Source: Bostrychus sinensis (taxonomy: Eukaryota; Chordata; Actinopteri; Gobiiformes; Eleotridae). Taken from it: a DNA stretch of 64,000 nt. Location: the NCBI GenBank assembly GCA_020698575.1, contig CM036240.1, forward strand, positions 27,245,211-27,309,210. Direction: 5' to 3'. Positions within the stretch are counted from its first letter, which is position 1. Each line of letters begins with the position of its first letter. The notes beneath the pieces are model-generated. The model saw only the letters and a program-made list of their open reading frames with translations. It searched no databases and was not told where the DNA came from. Positions 13,480-26,380 of this stretch are shown piece after piece. The position numbers were made by a program, and so were the translations under genes.

Positions 13480-13775
13480 CAGCAGTAGCTCAGTCGGTAG
13501 ATACACTGGTCCACAAACCCAAGGTTGGTGGTTCGATCCCCGCTACCAGCATTGGATACTGTGGTTGTGTCCTTGGGCAAGACACTTCACCCTCCTTGGC
13601 TAAATGTATGAACGTGTCAGTGTGACTGTGTTTGGTAGTGGTTGTAAGCACAGGTTGGTGGTTATCCTTCTGTCAGTCTGCCCCAGGGCAGTTGTGGCTC
13701 CAGAAATAGCTTATTACAAGACGATATGAAGGGAATGAATAGCAGACTAATGTAAACAAAAATAAATAAAAAAGC
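13480..13775 (+). repeat. tRNA-derived SINE-like repeat
   Basis: The RNA polymerase III A box (TAGCTCAGTCGGTAGA at 13487) and a well preserved B box (GGTTCGATCCC at 13530-13540) are separated by a normal tRNA-like distance. The body follows with GTGTCCTTGGGCAAGACACT, TTCACC, TCAGTCTGCCCCAGGGCAGT and TGTGGCTCCAG. It is the best preserved head of the three copies in the window. It is not a tRNA gene: no cloverleaf closes, and the repeat body continues beyond it. Confidence 0.85.
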
Positions 13776-14072
13776 ACTTTAATCTTTCAATTATGATTCA
13801 AGGAGTCAATTCAGTATTGATTTAAGGCAGTTTTTGATTTCGAATCATTTCATTTGATTCCAGTGAATGGTAGTGTTGGGAAAAAAGTGTGTTTAAGATT
13901 ATGGAATAAACACATAAAAAACAATATAAACAAAAGCTAGCATTTATTCCAAACATTTCTTTCTCCAGTTCCTATACTAGATCTTTTGATATCCATGTTA
14001 TAAAATTCTGTATTTTGAATGGGCAAGCTTAGAGCATGGAGGGAAAGCTAAATGCCATTTTACATTTTATTT

Positions 14073-14129
14073 TTGAGTATTATTAATCCAATTTGATTCA
14101 AGGATACAAATTGGATTAATAATGCTCAA
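14073..14129. repeat. Near-perfect hairpin
   Basis: The arms 14073-14095 and 14107-14129 are 23 bases each and pair with one mismatch, with an 11-base loop. The arm core is ATTAATCCAATTTG. It sits in AT-rich DNA rich in GATTCAA motifs (13795-14160) that may be a decayed MITE, but outer termini could not be set. Confidence 0.7.
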
Positions 14130-14169
14130 GTAGATTCAATTAGAAAGTAGAATCAGAAACAATTAGTAA

Positions 14170-15470
14170 TTAGTTCACTTTTTGAAAGCAGATCACTCTG
14201 GCCTTGTGCAGCAAATGTATTTTTGCATAATTTGTCCCTCTTGTGCCTGAGAGTTATGTGTTTGTTCCATGTTTGACAACCTATTGTAAACAAGACATTG
14301 TTCTGATTGGATAAAACAAGTTTAAACAGTTTAAACTTTGGAAAAAATGTTTTCTCATCTGTATCTCCTTTGACAAAGAGATAATATTTTTGCTGGTGCT
14401 GGTTTGTTTTGTTGTCCTAAAATGTAATGGTTAGAGTTTGAAAACATTTTCAGCAAAGATTAGAAAAGAAATTATTTGCTTTTGGTGTGACTCTAAACTA
14501 TTGTCTGGATAAAAAAATCTAGGGTCTTTACAAAGAACTTACCTGTACCGATCCGATCTGTGCCGCGCTGCTCTAGTGGAAACGATGGAAACGACGTTTG
14601 AGGGCATAGCTTCATTTAGCTTCTGTTTCTTTAATAGCTTCCCCAATATAGTCTCAGATTTACCAGAGAGCCACCTGCCAGCCACGCTGTTTAGCCTCAA
14701 TGAACCACCAAAAGCACCGCTGGCCTCCGATGAGGGTTTTAACTCCATCAAGGTGACTGAAGCTAACCCTCCATTTCATTATCTGTTTAATAGAAGTCAC
14801 AGTCTGCAGCCCTCGGAGAGAAACTTGTGATGTGCCGATAAATAGAGCTGGTGTGATTGACTCTCGCTCCTTATTGTCTCAGTGAGAGGTAAACAAAGGC
14901 ACGCTCTAATGTTTTTTGTTTTTTTACAGTGAAGAGCATGTTTGTTTGAGAGACTTGAGGTTTTTTCGGGGCAGAGTTGTGGTCTTTGCTTTGTTATGAG
15001 TCAGATTTTTGGTCCTAATTGCACTGTGCCCTTAAAAGCATTGTGCTGTGGTTGAAAAAACGCAATTTAGGAGAAAACATGGTGTGAGGTTTAATAAGGC
15101 AGGGGCTAGAGAAAGCTTTCATCTATACACCTTCAAAGAAACGGCTTATGAAAATGTATACTGATGGGATATATAAAGCTAATCTCAAGCACTAAAAGGC
15201 AGCAATTAAAAGACAACAGAGACAGCATGGAATTGATGCAAATTATAGGACCACAAATAGCTCCAAGATGCTAGCTTTAAAAAGTTTCTACAGCAGCTTA
15301 AAAAAAGCTATCTGTATAGTTAATGTTTACCTGATAGCTTGTCTATTTTATACATCATTACCTTTAATTAGGTTTTGTTTATAGCCTGTTAGTTAGCTTG
15401 GTAATTAGGCTAACTAGCCTGCAAATTAGCATGCTAAAGCATTACCAAAATAGCCTACTGCACTTCTCTC
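14170..15470. other. No gene seen; GC-richer island at 14535-14830
   Basis: The 14535-14830 segment is open on both strands for 70-84 codons and GC-richer than its surroundings, but neither translation is recognisable. No splice sites stand out. It may be conserved non-coding DNA. Confidence 0.3.
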
Positions 15471-15474
15471 CTAT

Positions 15475-15735
15475 TTGTTTCTATAGAAATATATAATATG
15501 GCAGGGTTAGCCCTATGTTTTCTGGTATCTATGTTCCCCGCAGAAAATTAAGGTTAAGTTTAGAGTTAAGGTTAGGATTAAAGTTAGGATTAAGATTATG
15601 GCTACGGTTGGGCTAGAGTTAGGGAACATAAACGAGTATACACAAGTTTATCCAGTACTTAATCTTACCTGGTTTCTATGTTCTCCGGTCCATAGAAACT
15701 GAGGAACACAAGTCTTATATGGCTATAATGTCTTG
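15475..15735. repeat. Degenerate GGTTAG-like array with flanking repeats
   Basis: From 15549 to 15625 the sequence is a degenerate 6-7 bp array of TTAAGGTTAGGATTA-like units, reminiscent of vertebrate telomere repeats. It is flanked by two similar blocks, CTGGTATCTATGTTCCCC (about 15521) and CTGGTTTCTATGTTCTCC (about 15671), plus CTATAGAAA/CCATAGAAAC. Together they look like one small repetitive element. Confidence 0.5.
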
Positions 15736-16071
15736 TATACCATAAGTTAGACTAAGTGGATCAGAAATATTGTTGACAAAATGGAGTTGCCATATTATTT
15801 AAAATTGTGAATTGTCTGCACATGTGCATATCAAGTTTTTTAGTCTGATGGAAATCTATAAAGTTTGAAGATATTGATTTACAGACTATACAGCTGTCAT
15901 ATTGACATCATTTATCCTCCCTGGGCCCACAACACTTTGAAGATTTAAAATAATGTTTTGTTGTAGAGACAGGGAAAGGCAGATCTAACAGCCTACACAG
16001 TAAGCAGTGAAAAATGAAGTAAAAGGTACCAAAGCGGCCAATATTGTTTTGAAAAAGGATAGCCTTCTGAT

Positions 16072-16511
16072 TAGGGCTGTAACAACTAATCACATTAATC
16101 GATTATAAGCAATTATTGAAAGTAATTTAGTAATCGCATTGTTGTTACCCTGGGTATTCATAGACTCTGAAACATGCGTTGAGAGAGAAGGGTTTGTTAC
16201 CAAGACAGAGCAGTTAAGCAACAAAAACAGTTAAAAACAGCATACTTTTTATGTTTTTGATTAAAAATTTGTCTTTGTGTGTATATATGCTCAATCCAGA
16301 TGTCCTCCATTGACATAGTTGTAGCTTTGTCTGGTTCAAATTTTATAAAAAATTAAGTGATTTTTGGTTGAATGTTCACAATTTTTAACAATAACTATAA
16401 AACACCACAAGTTTTTAACCACTTTAACCACACACACTTTACTATCTGATTAATCAAAACAATAATCAACAGATAAATCAATTATCAAAATAATTGTTAG
16501 TTGCAGCCCTA
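16072..16511. mobile_element. hAT-like MITE with a perfect 8-bp target duplication
   Basis: The left terminus TAGGGCTGTAACAACTAATC and the right terminus (complement TAGGGCTGCAACTAACAATT) form inverted repeats. The element is flanked by an identical 8-bp duplication, CTTCTGAT, at 16064-16071 and 16512-16519. The interior (440 bp total) has no transposase frame, so it must have been mobilised in trans. The 8-bp duplication length fits the hAT superfamily. Exact flanks suggest a relatively recent insertion. Confidence 0.9.
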
Positions 16512-17230
16512 CTTCTGATACAAACTCACAAAATCCAACTTGCCAGGCTCTCACTGAGGTCCGGACCAGTGGTGGCCTGGGCCAGTGGTGTAAAAATCTT
16601 CCAACGTCTTTATTGTGTTGCTTTATTTGCTGTAGTGGGTTGTTGTTTAGCTACAAAGCTGGCGCTTTATTCAATAACCTCCATGTATTCTACTGGAAGT
16701 TCCTCACCTTTGCAAATGTTTTAAAACAGGAGCCATTGCAGATTGAGATAAGATTAGCAGATAGTAGCGTTAAAGTAACATTAATCTGGCTTTTGCCAGG
16801 TTAAATGGCTACTGTTTAGCATTCAGGTGGCTACCTTAAAACTGTTAGGTTGGTTGTTATTAGGGCTTGACTCCTCAAAGAGTTAACATGGTGCATTAAG
16901 CTACTTTTTTTTTTTTTTTATCTCACTGTGATGAGCAAAATTACAAGATTAAGAGCTATGCCTATAAAGTAAATATAAAAAAATACGCTAATGTAATCTA
17001 GCCAAATAGTCAGAAGTATTAAAATTACTAGCAGGTGGTGATGTTGTGCTTTTTAGTTGGTCAATTGTGATATATATACAATTTTGTTCATGTTTCATTA
17101 GATTGTGTATTCTCATTTAATTTCAATGATAAAAGTTGCTACATGGTACAGGTATTTTGTTAACTCTGCACTAGAAAATTATATGGTATTTAATTAAGGC
17201 TAATTATTCTGAAGTTTTATTTTTTTGACC
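16512..17230. other. No gene or clear repeat seen
   Basis: Short open frames only. A 14-base T run lies near 16906. Nothing else was recognised. Confidence 0.4.
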
Positions 17231-18345
17231 AACAATTTAATTCAATTCAATTAATTTTTATTTGTATAGCCCAGTATCACCACAAAAGTCACCTCAAAGG
17301 GCTTCACAAACAGTTAATCAAACATAAACACGGACTTAACACACAATCAACACAAACAATAACTACACTAAACTAAACAGACCCAGAACACTCCTGTCCT
17401 TAGACCCTCCTCTCAGTAAGGAAAAACTCCTAAAAAAAACACAGCTGTGGGGAAAAAAGAAGAAACCTTATGGAGCACATGTTGAAGGAGAGATCTTCTC
17501 CCAGGACGGACAGGCAATATGTGTCTAGGACTGTTAGTCCATTAGCTCATCTATAGGATCATAGTTCAGGTCTGTAAAGATGCAGCTGGGCCTCATCCAG
17601 ACAGGGGAGTGGGGGTGATGTAGATCTGGGAAATCCTTAGAGGTGAGGTTGAGGGCCCACAGGTCGGGACAGGAGCACAGATGGGGTCAGCTAAGATCCA
17701 ATCAGTCACTGAGACATCTGCCAGCAGCCAGGCATCTGAAACAGTCCCCACTCCCCCAGAGGGGAGCGGGAGAGAGGGACAACTTGTGAATAGCAATGAA
17801 CTGATTGGAGATATAGAATATTTGATAATATTAATGACAATGATAGAAGAGGAGCAGCAGATGAAACCAGAGGACAGAGGCTCAGTGCACCATACTTCCC
17901 CCAGCTTCTAGCTCCTAGAGCAGCCTAGCTTCAGCTGTGGAGTTAACCCTGTTCCTAGCTGGCCTGACCATAAGCTTTCTCAAAGAGGAACGTTTTAAGC
18001 CTAACCTTAAATGTAGAGACTGTGTCTACCTCTCTAAAACAGGAGCTTGGTAACTAAAGGCTCTACCTCCAACTGTACTTTTAGAAACCCTGGGAACCAC
18101 TAACAGCCCTGCATTTTGTGAGCGCAGTACTCTGCTTGGTTGGTGTGGCACTATAATATCATTAATGTAGGATGGGGCCGTACCATTTATGGCCTTGTAA
18201 GTCAGGAGAAGGATTTTAAACCTAATTCTGAATTCAACTGGAAGCCAGTGAAACGAAGCTAGCACAGGAGTAATATTTAGCTTTGATGGGGGTGATAACT
18301 TGCCTTTTAGATGTATTAGCTTTATGTTGTGCATCATAATTAATG
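17231..18345 (-). mobile_element. Composite teleost repeat carrying an antisense LINE reverse-transcriptase tail
   Basis: On the minus strand, 18026-18330 encodes a chain with ITPVLASFHWLPVEFRIRFK, ILLLTYKAINGTAPSYI and SRVLRSQNAGLLVVPRV. These match the C-terminal region of fish non-LTR retrotransposon (CR1/L2/Rex1-like) reverse-transcriptase proteins. The frame continues to the RAFSYQAPVL block. The adjoining 17231-18000 segment has the common fish-repeat strings ATTTTTATTTGTATAGCCCA, AAGGAAAAACTCC and GAAGAAACC. The endonuclease and catalytic RT motifs are absent, so this is a dead 3' fragment. Clade assignment is tentative. Confidence 0.75.
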
Positions 18346-18959
18346 TTATCTGACTAACACAACTCACTATAACTTTTATAACTTAAAATTTTGACTCTGT
18401 GCTTTTGAATTCGGGCTCTTTCAACAGAATAAAAGTGTGTCTCAGAGCAGTTCAAACAGGAGTTCTTTGTGCAGGGGCCCACCTTCATCATCAGAGAGGT
18501 CGCCTTCCTGTCATTGCTGATCAAATGTCCTGAGATCCTGGGGGACAGTGTGGCTCAGGGCGGTATGGTGCAGCTCTCCTTTTACTAAAAACACGCCACG
18601 GGCTTCCTGAATAAACCTGCCACCATCAAAGACGCTGCTGCTTTTCACAAGAGCATGTTCCCTGGGCTTACGCATTCATAGCTGTGGGGAATGTGCAGTA
18701 GAAATGGTGGTTTTAGCAGGGATCCAGTGGACTGACCTTCAATAACAAGTAAAAACCTTTTAATCCCACAGGTGGCAGCAGTGGTGGCTAAGCGTTTGTT
18801 GATATTTCATTCACATGTATTTTTTTTATTTATTTTTTTATTTTTTTGTATGGCTGTTAGTATTATTTATATTGACAGACACATTTAAAAGTTATAGTCT
18901 GGTTAGCCATATACAAACAATTAGTCAGGTCTTTGTCAGTTCAAGGGTTATCTCTAGGA
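18346..18959. other. No gene seen
   Basis: The part 18440-18700 is somewhat GC-richer, but its translations carry stops and match nothing I recognise. A T-rich low-complexity stretch lies at 18820-18850. Confidence 0.35.
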
Positions 18960-19708
18960 CAGTGGTTCCCAAACTTTTTGGTCTGCCATCAGGACGTGGG
19001 TTAGTCCTGGTTAGGACCTGGCTTATTTCCGATTTAGCCCTGGTTTAGTCTTAGTTTGGTCCTGGTTTAAACTTGGTTTAGACCTAGTTTTTTATTTCTG
19101 GTTAAGTTCTGCTTTTAGACCTGGTTTATTTCTTGTTGAGTTCTGGTTTTAGACCTGGTTTAGCTCTGGCTTAGTTAAGATTTTAGACATGGTTTAGTCC
19201 TAGTTTAGTCGTTATTCCTGATTCGACCTGGTTTAGAGACCTATTTTTTTTTTTCCATTTCTGATTTAGTTCTGCTTTTAGAAATGGTTTATTTCTTGTT
19301 GAGTTATGATTTTAGACATGGTTTAGTCCTGGTTTAGTCTTAGTCCTGGTATGACTTGGTTTAGACCTTTTTTTTTTATTTCTGGTTTAGTTCTACTTTT
19401 AGACTGGGTTTGTTTCTTGTTGAGTTCTGGTTTTAGACCTGGTTTAGTTGTGGTATAGTTCTGATTTTAGAAATGGTTTAGTTCTGGTTTAGTCTTAGTC
19501 TAGTCCTGGTTTGACCTGGTTTAGGCCTAGTTTATATATATCTGGTTTAGTTCTGCTTTTAGACATGATTTATGTATTACTGAGTTCTGCTTTTAGACTT
19601 AGCTCTAGTTTACTCTCTGTATTGTCCTTGAATATTGCATTTTTCCTGTTTTAATCCTTGGTGTAGTCCTGGCCTAGGGATCCCCGTGCCCCTGGTTGGG
19701 GCGTACTG
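18960..19708. repeat. GGTTTAG minisatellite bounded by hAT-like ends
   Basis: From about 18985 to 19670 the DNA is a diverged tandem array of 11-bp units (GGTTTAGTCCT, GGTTTAGACCT). It has a higher-order repeat whose copies start with CTGCTTTTAGA at 19109, 19272, 19393 (CTACTTTTAGA) and 19553, periods 163, 121 and 160 bp. The left flank CAGTGGTTCCCAAACTTTTT (18960) and the right flank (complement CAGTACGCCCCAACCAGGGG, ending 19708) resemble hAT termini. The flanking 8-bp sequences do not match, so they may come from different insertions. Confidence 0.75.
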
Positions 19709-21317
19709 CCTGGAGGGACACTTTGATGCATGTGACCAAATAAAGAAACAATGCATCACATAAAGCCCACCTCATTTTAAATAAACACTTATCATTGGTC
19801 AGGTAGAACTGATTTTGGCAGAAACAGATTTGAAAGTAAGGAATTCCTGATTCACTTCACTTGATCTAGTGTGCTTAATGTGGCACTAGCTTGCTAGAAT
19901 AATTGCTTTGTGTTTGAGAGTTTGTAAAATGACCTGACACACTTAGCAATAATGATGCAGCTGTTGAATTAAGTGCTGTTTTCCCTATTTGCATTAGTCC
20001 TATTCTTTATAGAGGCTATAGGATCCTTCGCTGTCAGCACTGCTGCCTTGATTTGTTCGAGCTGCTTAGTGTTATGATTATTTCTATTTTGCATAACATC
20101 ACATTAAAACAATGTATGTCGCTCAAAAACAACAAGACTTATCAGAGTTACTGGAAGTGTTGCTTTGTTCACTACACCCTAACTGACTTGTTTCAGCAGA
20201 TTTTTTCATGGCAAATAAAAGACTGGGGATCACACATTTAATGACTGCGCCTGATAAGAGATCACACACTACAGGATTTCTCAAACCATCTTGAATTATT
20301 ACACAAACTCTGTGGATTGGTTGGTGGATATTCAGAAAACACTACATGACTCTGCCTGACTGTGAATCGTGGGTTAAATTTGGCAACAATCTTGTATAGA
20401 GTCCCTCGCTTTACAAATTCATGTGTTTTACCTTCCTAAAAGTTTTGGTGAAGGAGGTGAAAACAATAATTTTTGCCTGCCAACTTGTCAAAATGGTAAG
20501 AGTGAGTACTCTTTGCGGTCAGCTTGTCGGGTCACTGTGGCTGGCTCTTAGTTTAAAAATGCAGCACAGACAGAATGTGAAAACACACAAAGCTGGTGCT
20601 GTTAGACGACTAGACTGTATTGACAAAAAGATCTGTATAGAAACAGACTTCTCATTTGGACACATTCCAAATGAAGCATTAATTAAAAGCTGCATGGAGG
20701 TGGCATCCTTCTTTTGTTTGGAGCCTGCCGCAGTTATTTTTAATTTGCCGCTAATTTTGTTGCCAACTCATTGTTTGTGTATGCTACATGATTTAGCGTG
20801 ATTTAAACATTTTGTAACTTTCTTACTGTTTAGCAGTTTATGGTTGTGAAAAGTCCAATGCCCCACTTGTCTCTACTCTTTTATACAGTCTGTTAGCACC
20901 TAGAGCAGCTCTTCAGCACATGATGTTGAACACATGAAGATGACAAGTTAAACCCAATGGTGAACGAAGCTTAATTAAAATGATCTATACGTCAAACTAA
21001 CACCGATTAGGCGACTGGACAAACTATGTATCTGTATCAATGTAAGCAAGAGTAGTTGAAGCAACAAAACTAAACATGTCTACAACTGTAAGTCACACCA
21101 TTGGTCCAAACCAGCCAAAACAGGATGAATATCTGAGAGTTTGAACAAATTAATCCAATCCTGCACAAGAAAAGAAAGAACATTTAAATGAATAAATAAT
21201 ATCCTAAACATTTTTGACTGTGAGTTCAAAAAGATACTGTATGCGACTTTGCTTCTCCTAAAGTGTAATAAGTGATAAGTTTGTTCACCCTGGGCCGTCA
21301 CTACACAGTAATAGAAC
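19709..21317. other. No gene or clear repeat seen
   Basis: A 126-codon open frame at 20421-20801 (+) shows no recognisable domain, splice-site support or coding-like composition. I do not call it a gene. Confidence 0.4.
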
Positions 21318-21657
21318 TAATGGTTCTAATGGCACAGTGGCTGACGGCACAGTAGTGTTTAACACTCTCGCCTCACAGCAAGAAGGTCCCGGGCTCGATT
21401 CCTGGACCGTGTGGCCTTTCTGTGTGGAATTTGCATGTTCTCCCCGTGTATGGGTGGAATTCCTCCATCAACCTCAAAACATGCACAATAGGTTAAAAAA
21501 CCTCCAGTTAGGTACTCCTCCTGGCTCAAGATCTGGAGAAGGGTCCCAGGTGCTGCACTGCAGCAGCCCACCGATCCTGACAGGTTGGCCCAAGTGGCAT
21601 TGAGGGATGGCACAAATGCAGAGAACTAATTTTTCTACAGGGATCAATAAAGTATAC
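21318..21657 (+). repeat. Common teleost dispersed repeat
   Basis: The copy contains TCTCGCCTCACAGCAAGAAG, a B-box-like GGGCTCGATTCC, CTTTCTGTGTGGAATTTGCA, TGTTCTCCCCGTG, and ends in the tail GATCAATAAAGTATACC. It is the same family as the reverse copy at 11640-11917 and the diverged copies at 39004-39415 and 61955-62220. The head suggests an RNA polymerase III-type origin. The tail is typical of retroposed fish elements. Confidence 0.8.
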
Positions 21658-24594
21658 CTAAACCTAACTTTAACCTTTATTTTAACCGTAACCTCTCCCC
21701 TCTTTGCATCAGTTTGCCAGTCAGCTAGCCAAAGAACATTAACTTGCTCATGGCTATAGATTATAATTGTCAAGATTCATGTTTATAGAACAAATATCTG
21801 TGTTTAAGACAATAGGTCCTACCTTCATATCTATTCTGTTTATTTAGTCATGTTTATTCTGTTTAGTTTCTTTAGCATTGTTATCATGTGCTTCCAAAGA
21901 ATATAAATCTTTTTAATCTTAGACATTACATTTGTTAATGTTATACATCACATTACTGTAAAATAAATTAATACATTTGATATACTGTATATTTTACAAC
22001 TGGGTATGAGCGCAAATCAACACAGCTCCTTCCAATGTTCTGTATATTTGATAAAAGAGGCAAATTAGTAATCTCAAATTAGTCATAGTTACATACTATT
22101 GAAATAATATTTTGACCATTCTCTTTTCTATTGTTATGTTGAGGCCAACATAACATTTGGATGACATTCATTCATAGCCTTTAGAGATTACTGTGAATGA
22201 ATCCTTATTAATCCACCATATGTCCTCTCTCACAGGCCTGGCGTCTCCAGGGGATGTAGTGCTCAGCTGAAGCTCTTGCGGCAGGAATCCTCACGTGGGC
22301 AGCCAAATCTCTTCAACTAAAAAACAAACAGCACGATACAAACGGTAATGCACAAAAACAAAAACAAACTATTTCATTTTGGAAACCTGCTTTTTGTCCC
22401 TTTGTCACCATTAAGCCTGCATCTTCTAAGAGACCCAAAACGTCAGCAATGCGTTTTAATCCAAAGTTTAAACCGTATTTTTCTTTACCTGAAGCATTGG
22501 CATTTGATGAATAGCAGTTTGTTGGGTTTCTGAGTGCCATTCGTCTTGGCAGCTCTTTTGTAGTCTCCCCCTTTTGAAAAGTATGGGCCATTCTCATTCT
22601 CCTGCTGTGATGGATATAGATTTTCACAGTTGAATCAGGTGCATATTACTCTCACATATTTCAGGCTTCCACATAAATAATCTTAGCACTTGATAGAACC
22701 ATCCATGAGTGATGTAAACAGAGAAACTGCATGCATTTTGATGACACAAGCTGGAGTATTTCTTATTGTTTTTGGCAACATTTATTATTTTTGACAAAGT
22801 TTTACCAACACAAGACATTTGAAGACCCATTTACTGTATACTCTACGTTAGATACGCATTTGGATACGGACGGAGCTTTCTGTCTGTCTTCTGCTTTCAT
22901 CCTGGTCCATTTCCCCAGAGCTTGCAGATATGGATAAATAGAGAAGTATAATGTGTTGACTGTTGGGGGCGCTAGTGAACACAGCTCAGGCAAAGCAGAA
23001 GAAATGGCTGTGGTTGTGGTACTGTATATTTAAATTTTGAGCAGACAACGTTTGCCTCATTTTCTTCAATAAATGTGCTGTAAAAAACAACTGTTTGTTG
23101 ATATTGTTGCTCTTTTTATTCAGTTTTGGTAAAATCTTTGACTGTTGGTGATTGCCCCATACTGGTTATTTAACATAGCACAGACGTTGATGAAGAAAAT
23201 AGCTGAAAGTATAAATGCTGAGAAGATAACAACACTTAACGGACGGATCTATTTACATACAAAATGGGATTTTGAATGAGCCTTTAGATGGCAGGAAGTT
23301 GTTAATATGGTTGTACAAATTTCAAAAGTTGACTTATTAAATTGGTATTTGAAAGATAAACCTTGTTGTCCATCATGATTTTGTAACTACTTGCCCAGCC
23401 TAATGTAAGAATTCAGTGACTTTTAGCATGTAGCCTTTAGCTTATGGGGCGCTAATTGCTCCTGTATTTAAATAGTTAGTTATCGGGACAGTTGCTAATG
23501 TTCTCTACCCAGGCACTGACACAGATGTAATTGGTTGGTTGCCCTTTGACATCTTGTTAAAAAAAATTTGGTGGCCATTGAATTAGCACTAATTACTCCT
23601 CTAATAAAAACAGATAAACATCTAGCCAGTTGTTAGGGGTCTCTAACCAGGAGCTAACAGCTCCATATTGAGCCACTGGCTACTCTTCTGTATCCAGACA
23701 CTGACCAATCACGTGTAGTTGTTTAGTTGCCATTTCCCATATTATTTATGCTCAATTTATGGTGCCCAAAGCTAATCGTCTATTGAAAATGTAGCCTATT
23801 GCAGACTTTTTAACTTTCTACAATGGGGATTGAACCATGTTGTTTACAGAGTCCATAGAGCAAGAAAGCAAATGGAAAAGTATTGTGCATTTTTTCAAAA
23901 GGTCAAAGGTCGCTTTTATAAAGGGAATAGAATTCGTGAACAGCTGTTGGCTTGCTACAAAAGCATTTATGTATAATTATTAGTGTTTTCTATGTCCTCG
24001 GTGTCTTTACCACTGTTGGAAATGTGGTATTATGGAAATGTGTGTTCTCTATTTGTGCACCAAAGCTCCCAGTCAAAATGGCTCAGTGGAAAGCATATAT
24101 TTTCTCAACGTGAACTTTAAGAATTTCTACTAGCACAATGTTTGACTTGACTAAAAATACAAATACAACATGCAGAAGTACAGTGCATTTGTTTCATGGG
24201 GTTTGGAATTGCTTTTGAAGGCTTTTATTTCAAATGGAGCTCATGGTTTAGGCTGAATATTTGCCAAATCTTTGTTCACTATTCAGCCCATTCATCATCT
24301 TCTGCTACTGTAACTCTTCGTCACTGAAGTGTTGCCTTGAATAACATTCAGATGACTGCAAGCTCTCTGTAGTGGCATATCATTTTGGCAAGTGAATGTA
24401 GATTGTATAGTTTGACACACCTTATATTGTGAAGAAAAAGCCATATTTGATAAGATTTGATAAGATAAAACGATGCTTTCTCAGAATTTCTAAGTGATTA
24501 ATTACCATGATAAATGTCATCTGTGTAGATTCTCATTCTTACAGATCAGAACAATCAAGTAAAGGTAAAGAAAGAAAGTAAAGAACCATTTCTT
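21658..24594. other. No gene seen; diverged repeat block at 23415-23735
   Basis: Two diverged blocks, 23415-23545 and 23620-23735, share CTAAT/CTACTC, a CCAG(G/A)CACTGAC string and (G/T)GT(T/A)G(T/G)TT(G/A)GTTGCC. The first also resembles 63080-63185 (CTTTTAGC(A/T)TGTAGC and TAATGTTCTCTACCCA). The remainder holds only short chance open frames. Confidence 0.4.
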
Positions 24595-24915
24595 CCTTAA
24601 AGTTTTAGTATGATGCCATACAAAATAGCTGTGAGGAGTTAGTAGAAACATGGAAAGTGGAAAGCTGTACACCACTTTTTGGATAAATGAATGAGACCAG
24701 ACTGGATGTAGAGGGCTTGTTTATATGGTCTGTACTTCCTGAAGTGGGTAGAGCCAAGCATTCTGAGGTCTCAGAAATTCAGCGCCAGAGAATACTGGAT
24801 TACTCAAACAGGTGTGAATGAAGCAAAACACAACTCCAAGTATGTTTTTGATGAGGGAACAGCATTATAACATTGTAAAAAGTTCAAAAAGGTTAATTTT
24901 GCATAATAAAGCTTC
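24595..24915 (+). repeat. R1 dispersed repeat copy
   Basis: This copy shares with 26381-26977 and 46550-47065 the strings GACTGGATGTAGAGGGCTTG, CTTCCTG(A/G)AGTGGG, AAGCATTCTGAGG, AAAACACAACTCCA and TTTTTGATGAGGGAACA, in the same order. No coding frame is kept. Confidence 0.75.
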
Positions 24916-26380
24916 ATATATTGAAGGCAATGGAGGTCAATGAAGAGATGTATGGTACAATCATGTTGGTCACCAACCAATGACAATTTGACTAATTGAA
25001 AATTTAATTAATTTAATTTTGACAGGTGACATATCAGACAATTATATTTTTGATTAGTTGAGTCACTCATAATTATGTGTGGCAGAAGTAGATAATAAAA
25101 CTTTCACAGATCTTATAGATCTGTCATGTACTACTTTGCTCAACACAAATCTACTCTCAAATGTCTTCATTAGTTGTTTAAGGTTAGACGTAAAGATTGT
25201 TTATTGTGGTTGTGTTTAAAAGAAGAAAAAAGTTAAATTTACAAAAAAATAAATGTCCACAAAAGTTATAATCAGTAAATAATCTCAAATTATGGAAAAA
25301 AAACATAATAGCTATTTTCTTCTATAATGCTGAGGCATTGTAATTTGGCCCAGTGTCCCGGTGTCTTATTTATTATTCTGGCTAAGACTGCTATACTTAC
25401 AGAATAATTTGTTTAATATGTATTTTCTACTTTGTGCTTTGATTTCTGCAGAGCATTTTAAGTTTGTTAGAGAAAGTTGAGTCTGAGTAGACACAAAGTT
25501 CCAGTGTACTGTTTGGCAAAGCTAAACTGAACAGCAGTTTGTTCCATCTGTTCATAATCAGAGCTTTATTAATGAAGATCTCCTCAGACGCACTCCTAAT
25601 ACTTATCTGAGAACCTCTTTATTTTTGAAAAAGAGCGTGTGGAAAGCCATTAACACACTGCATATAATTGAGAATATTTTTCGCACTGACAAATTATACT
25701 AGTGCGGTGCAAAATGTTCCTCCTTTACGCTTGGAAATATACTGCTACTTTCTTAGACTCTATCACGCTGCTAGTAGTTTTTTTTTACCACTTGCAGAAG
25801 CCATGCTGCCACAAAATCATATGTATTTTGATCAGGAATATTTCTAGATGTCATTTACTGATTAATCTAAGGCACTGGATTTGTAGAGATTCTGAAAATA
25901 CTTGACTGATGGTTTGGTTTTGGCAAGTGGAGTGGACTATTCCCTCACCTCTCCAGTCTGTGTTGACGTATTGGAAGTAAATACATATTTCATGACACAG
26001 TGTTTGGGAGTTTGGGAAAAGAGGAAAAGTAGTGGTGACTTCAAAGGAGCAGTGGGACAGAAGGAACAAAAATAATGCCAGAATGTAGGGGTTGATTATT
26101 AAAAGGTTTGTTTATAGACAGTATAGACAGAGTCACGACCACTGTGTTAGATTTACTATAAAATGATTTAATGTTAAACCAGTATTTCACATCTGATTGT
26201 GCACTACTGCTTACTACTGTATTAACCCAGCAACACATCATTCCGGAAAATGTTTGCATAGGGGAGGCACTTTTAGCTTAATATTTGGAGAATATTTTGG
26301 AAATGGTATTTCAGAAAGGGTTCGGGCTAAAATCAGAATAATGTACCATTCAGAGCAAGTGACACTCACCACTAGTTATT
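24916..26380. other. No gene or clear repeat seen
   Basis: AT-rich DNA with short open frames only; no structural RNA seen. Confidence 0.4.
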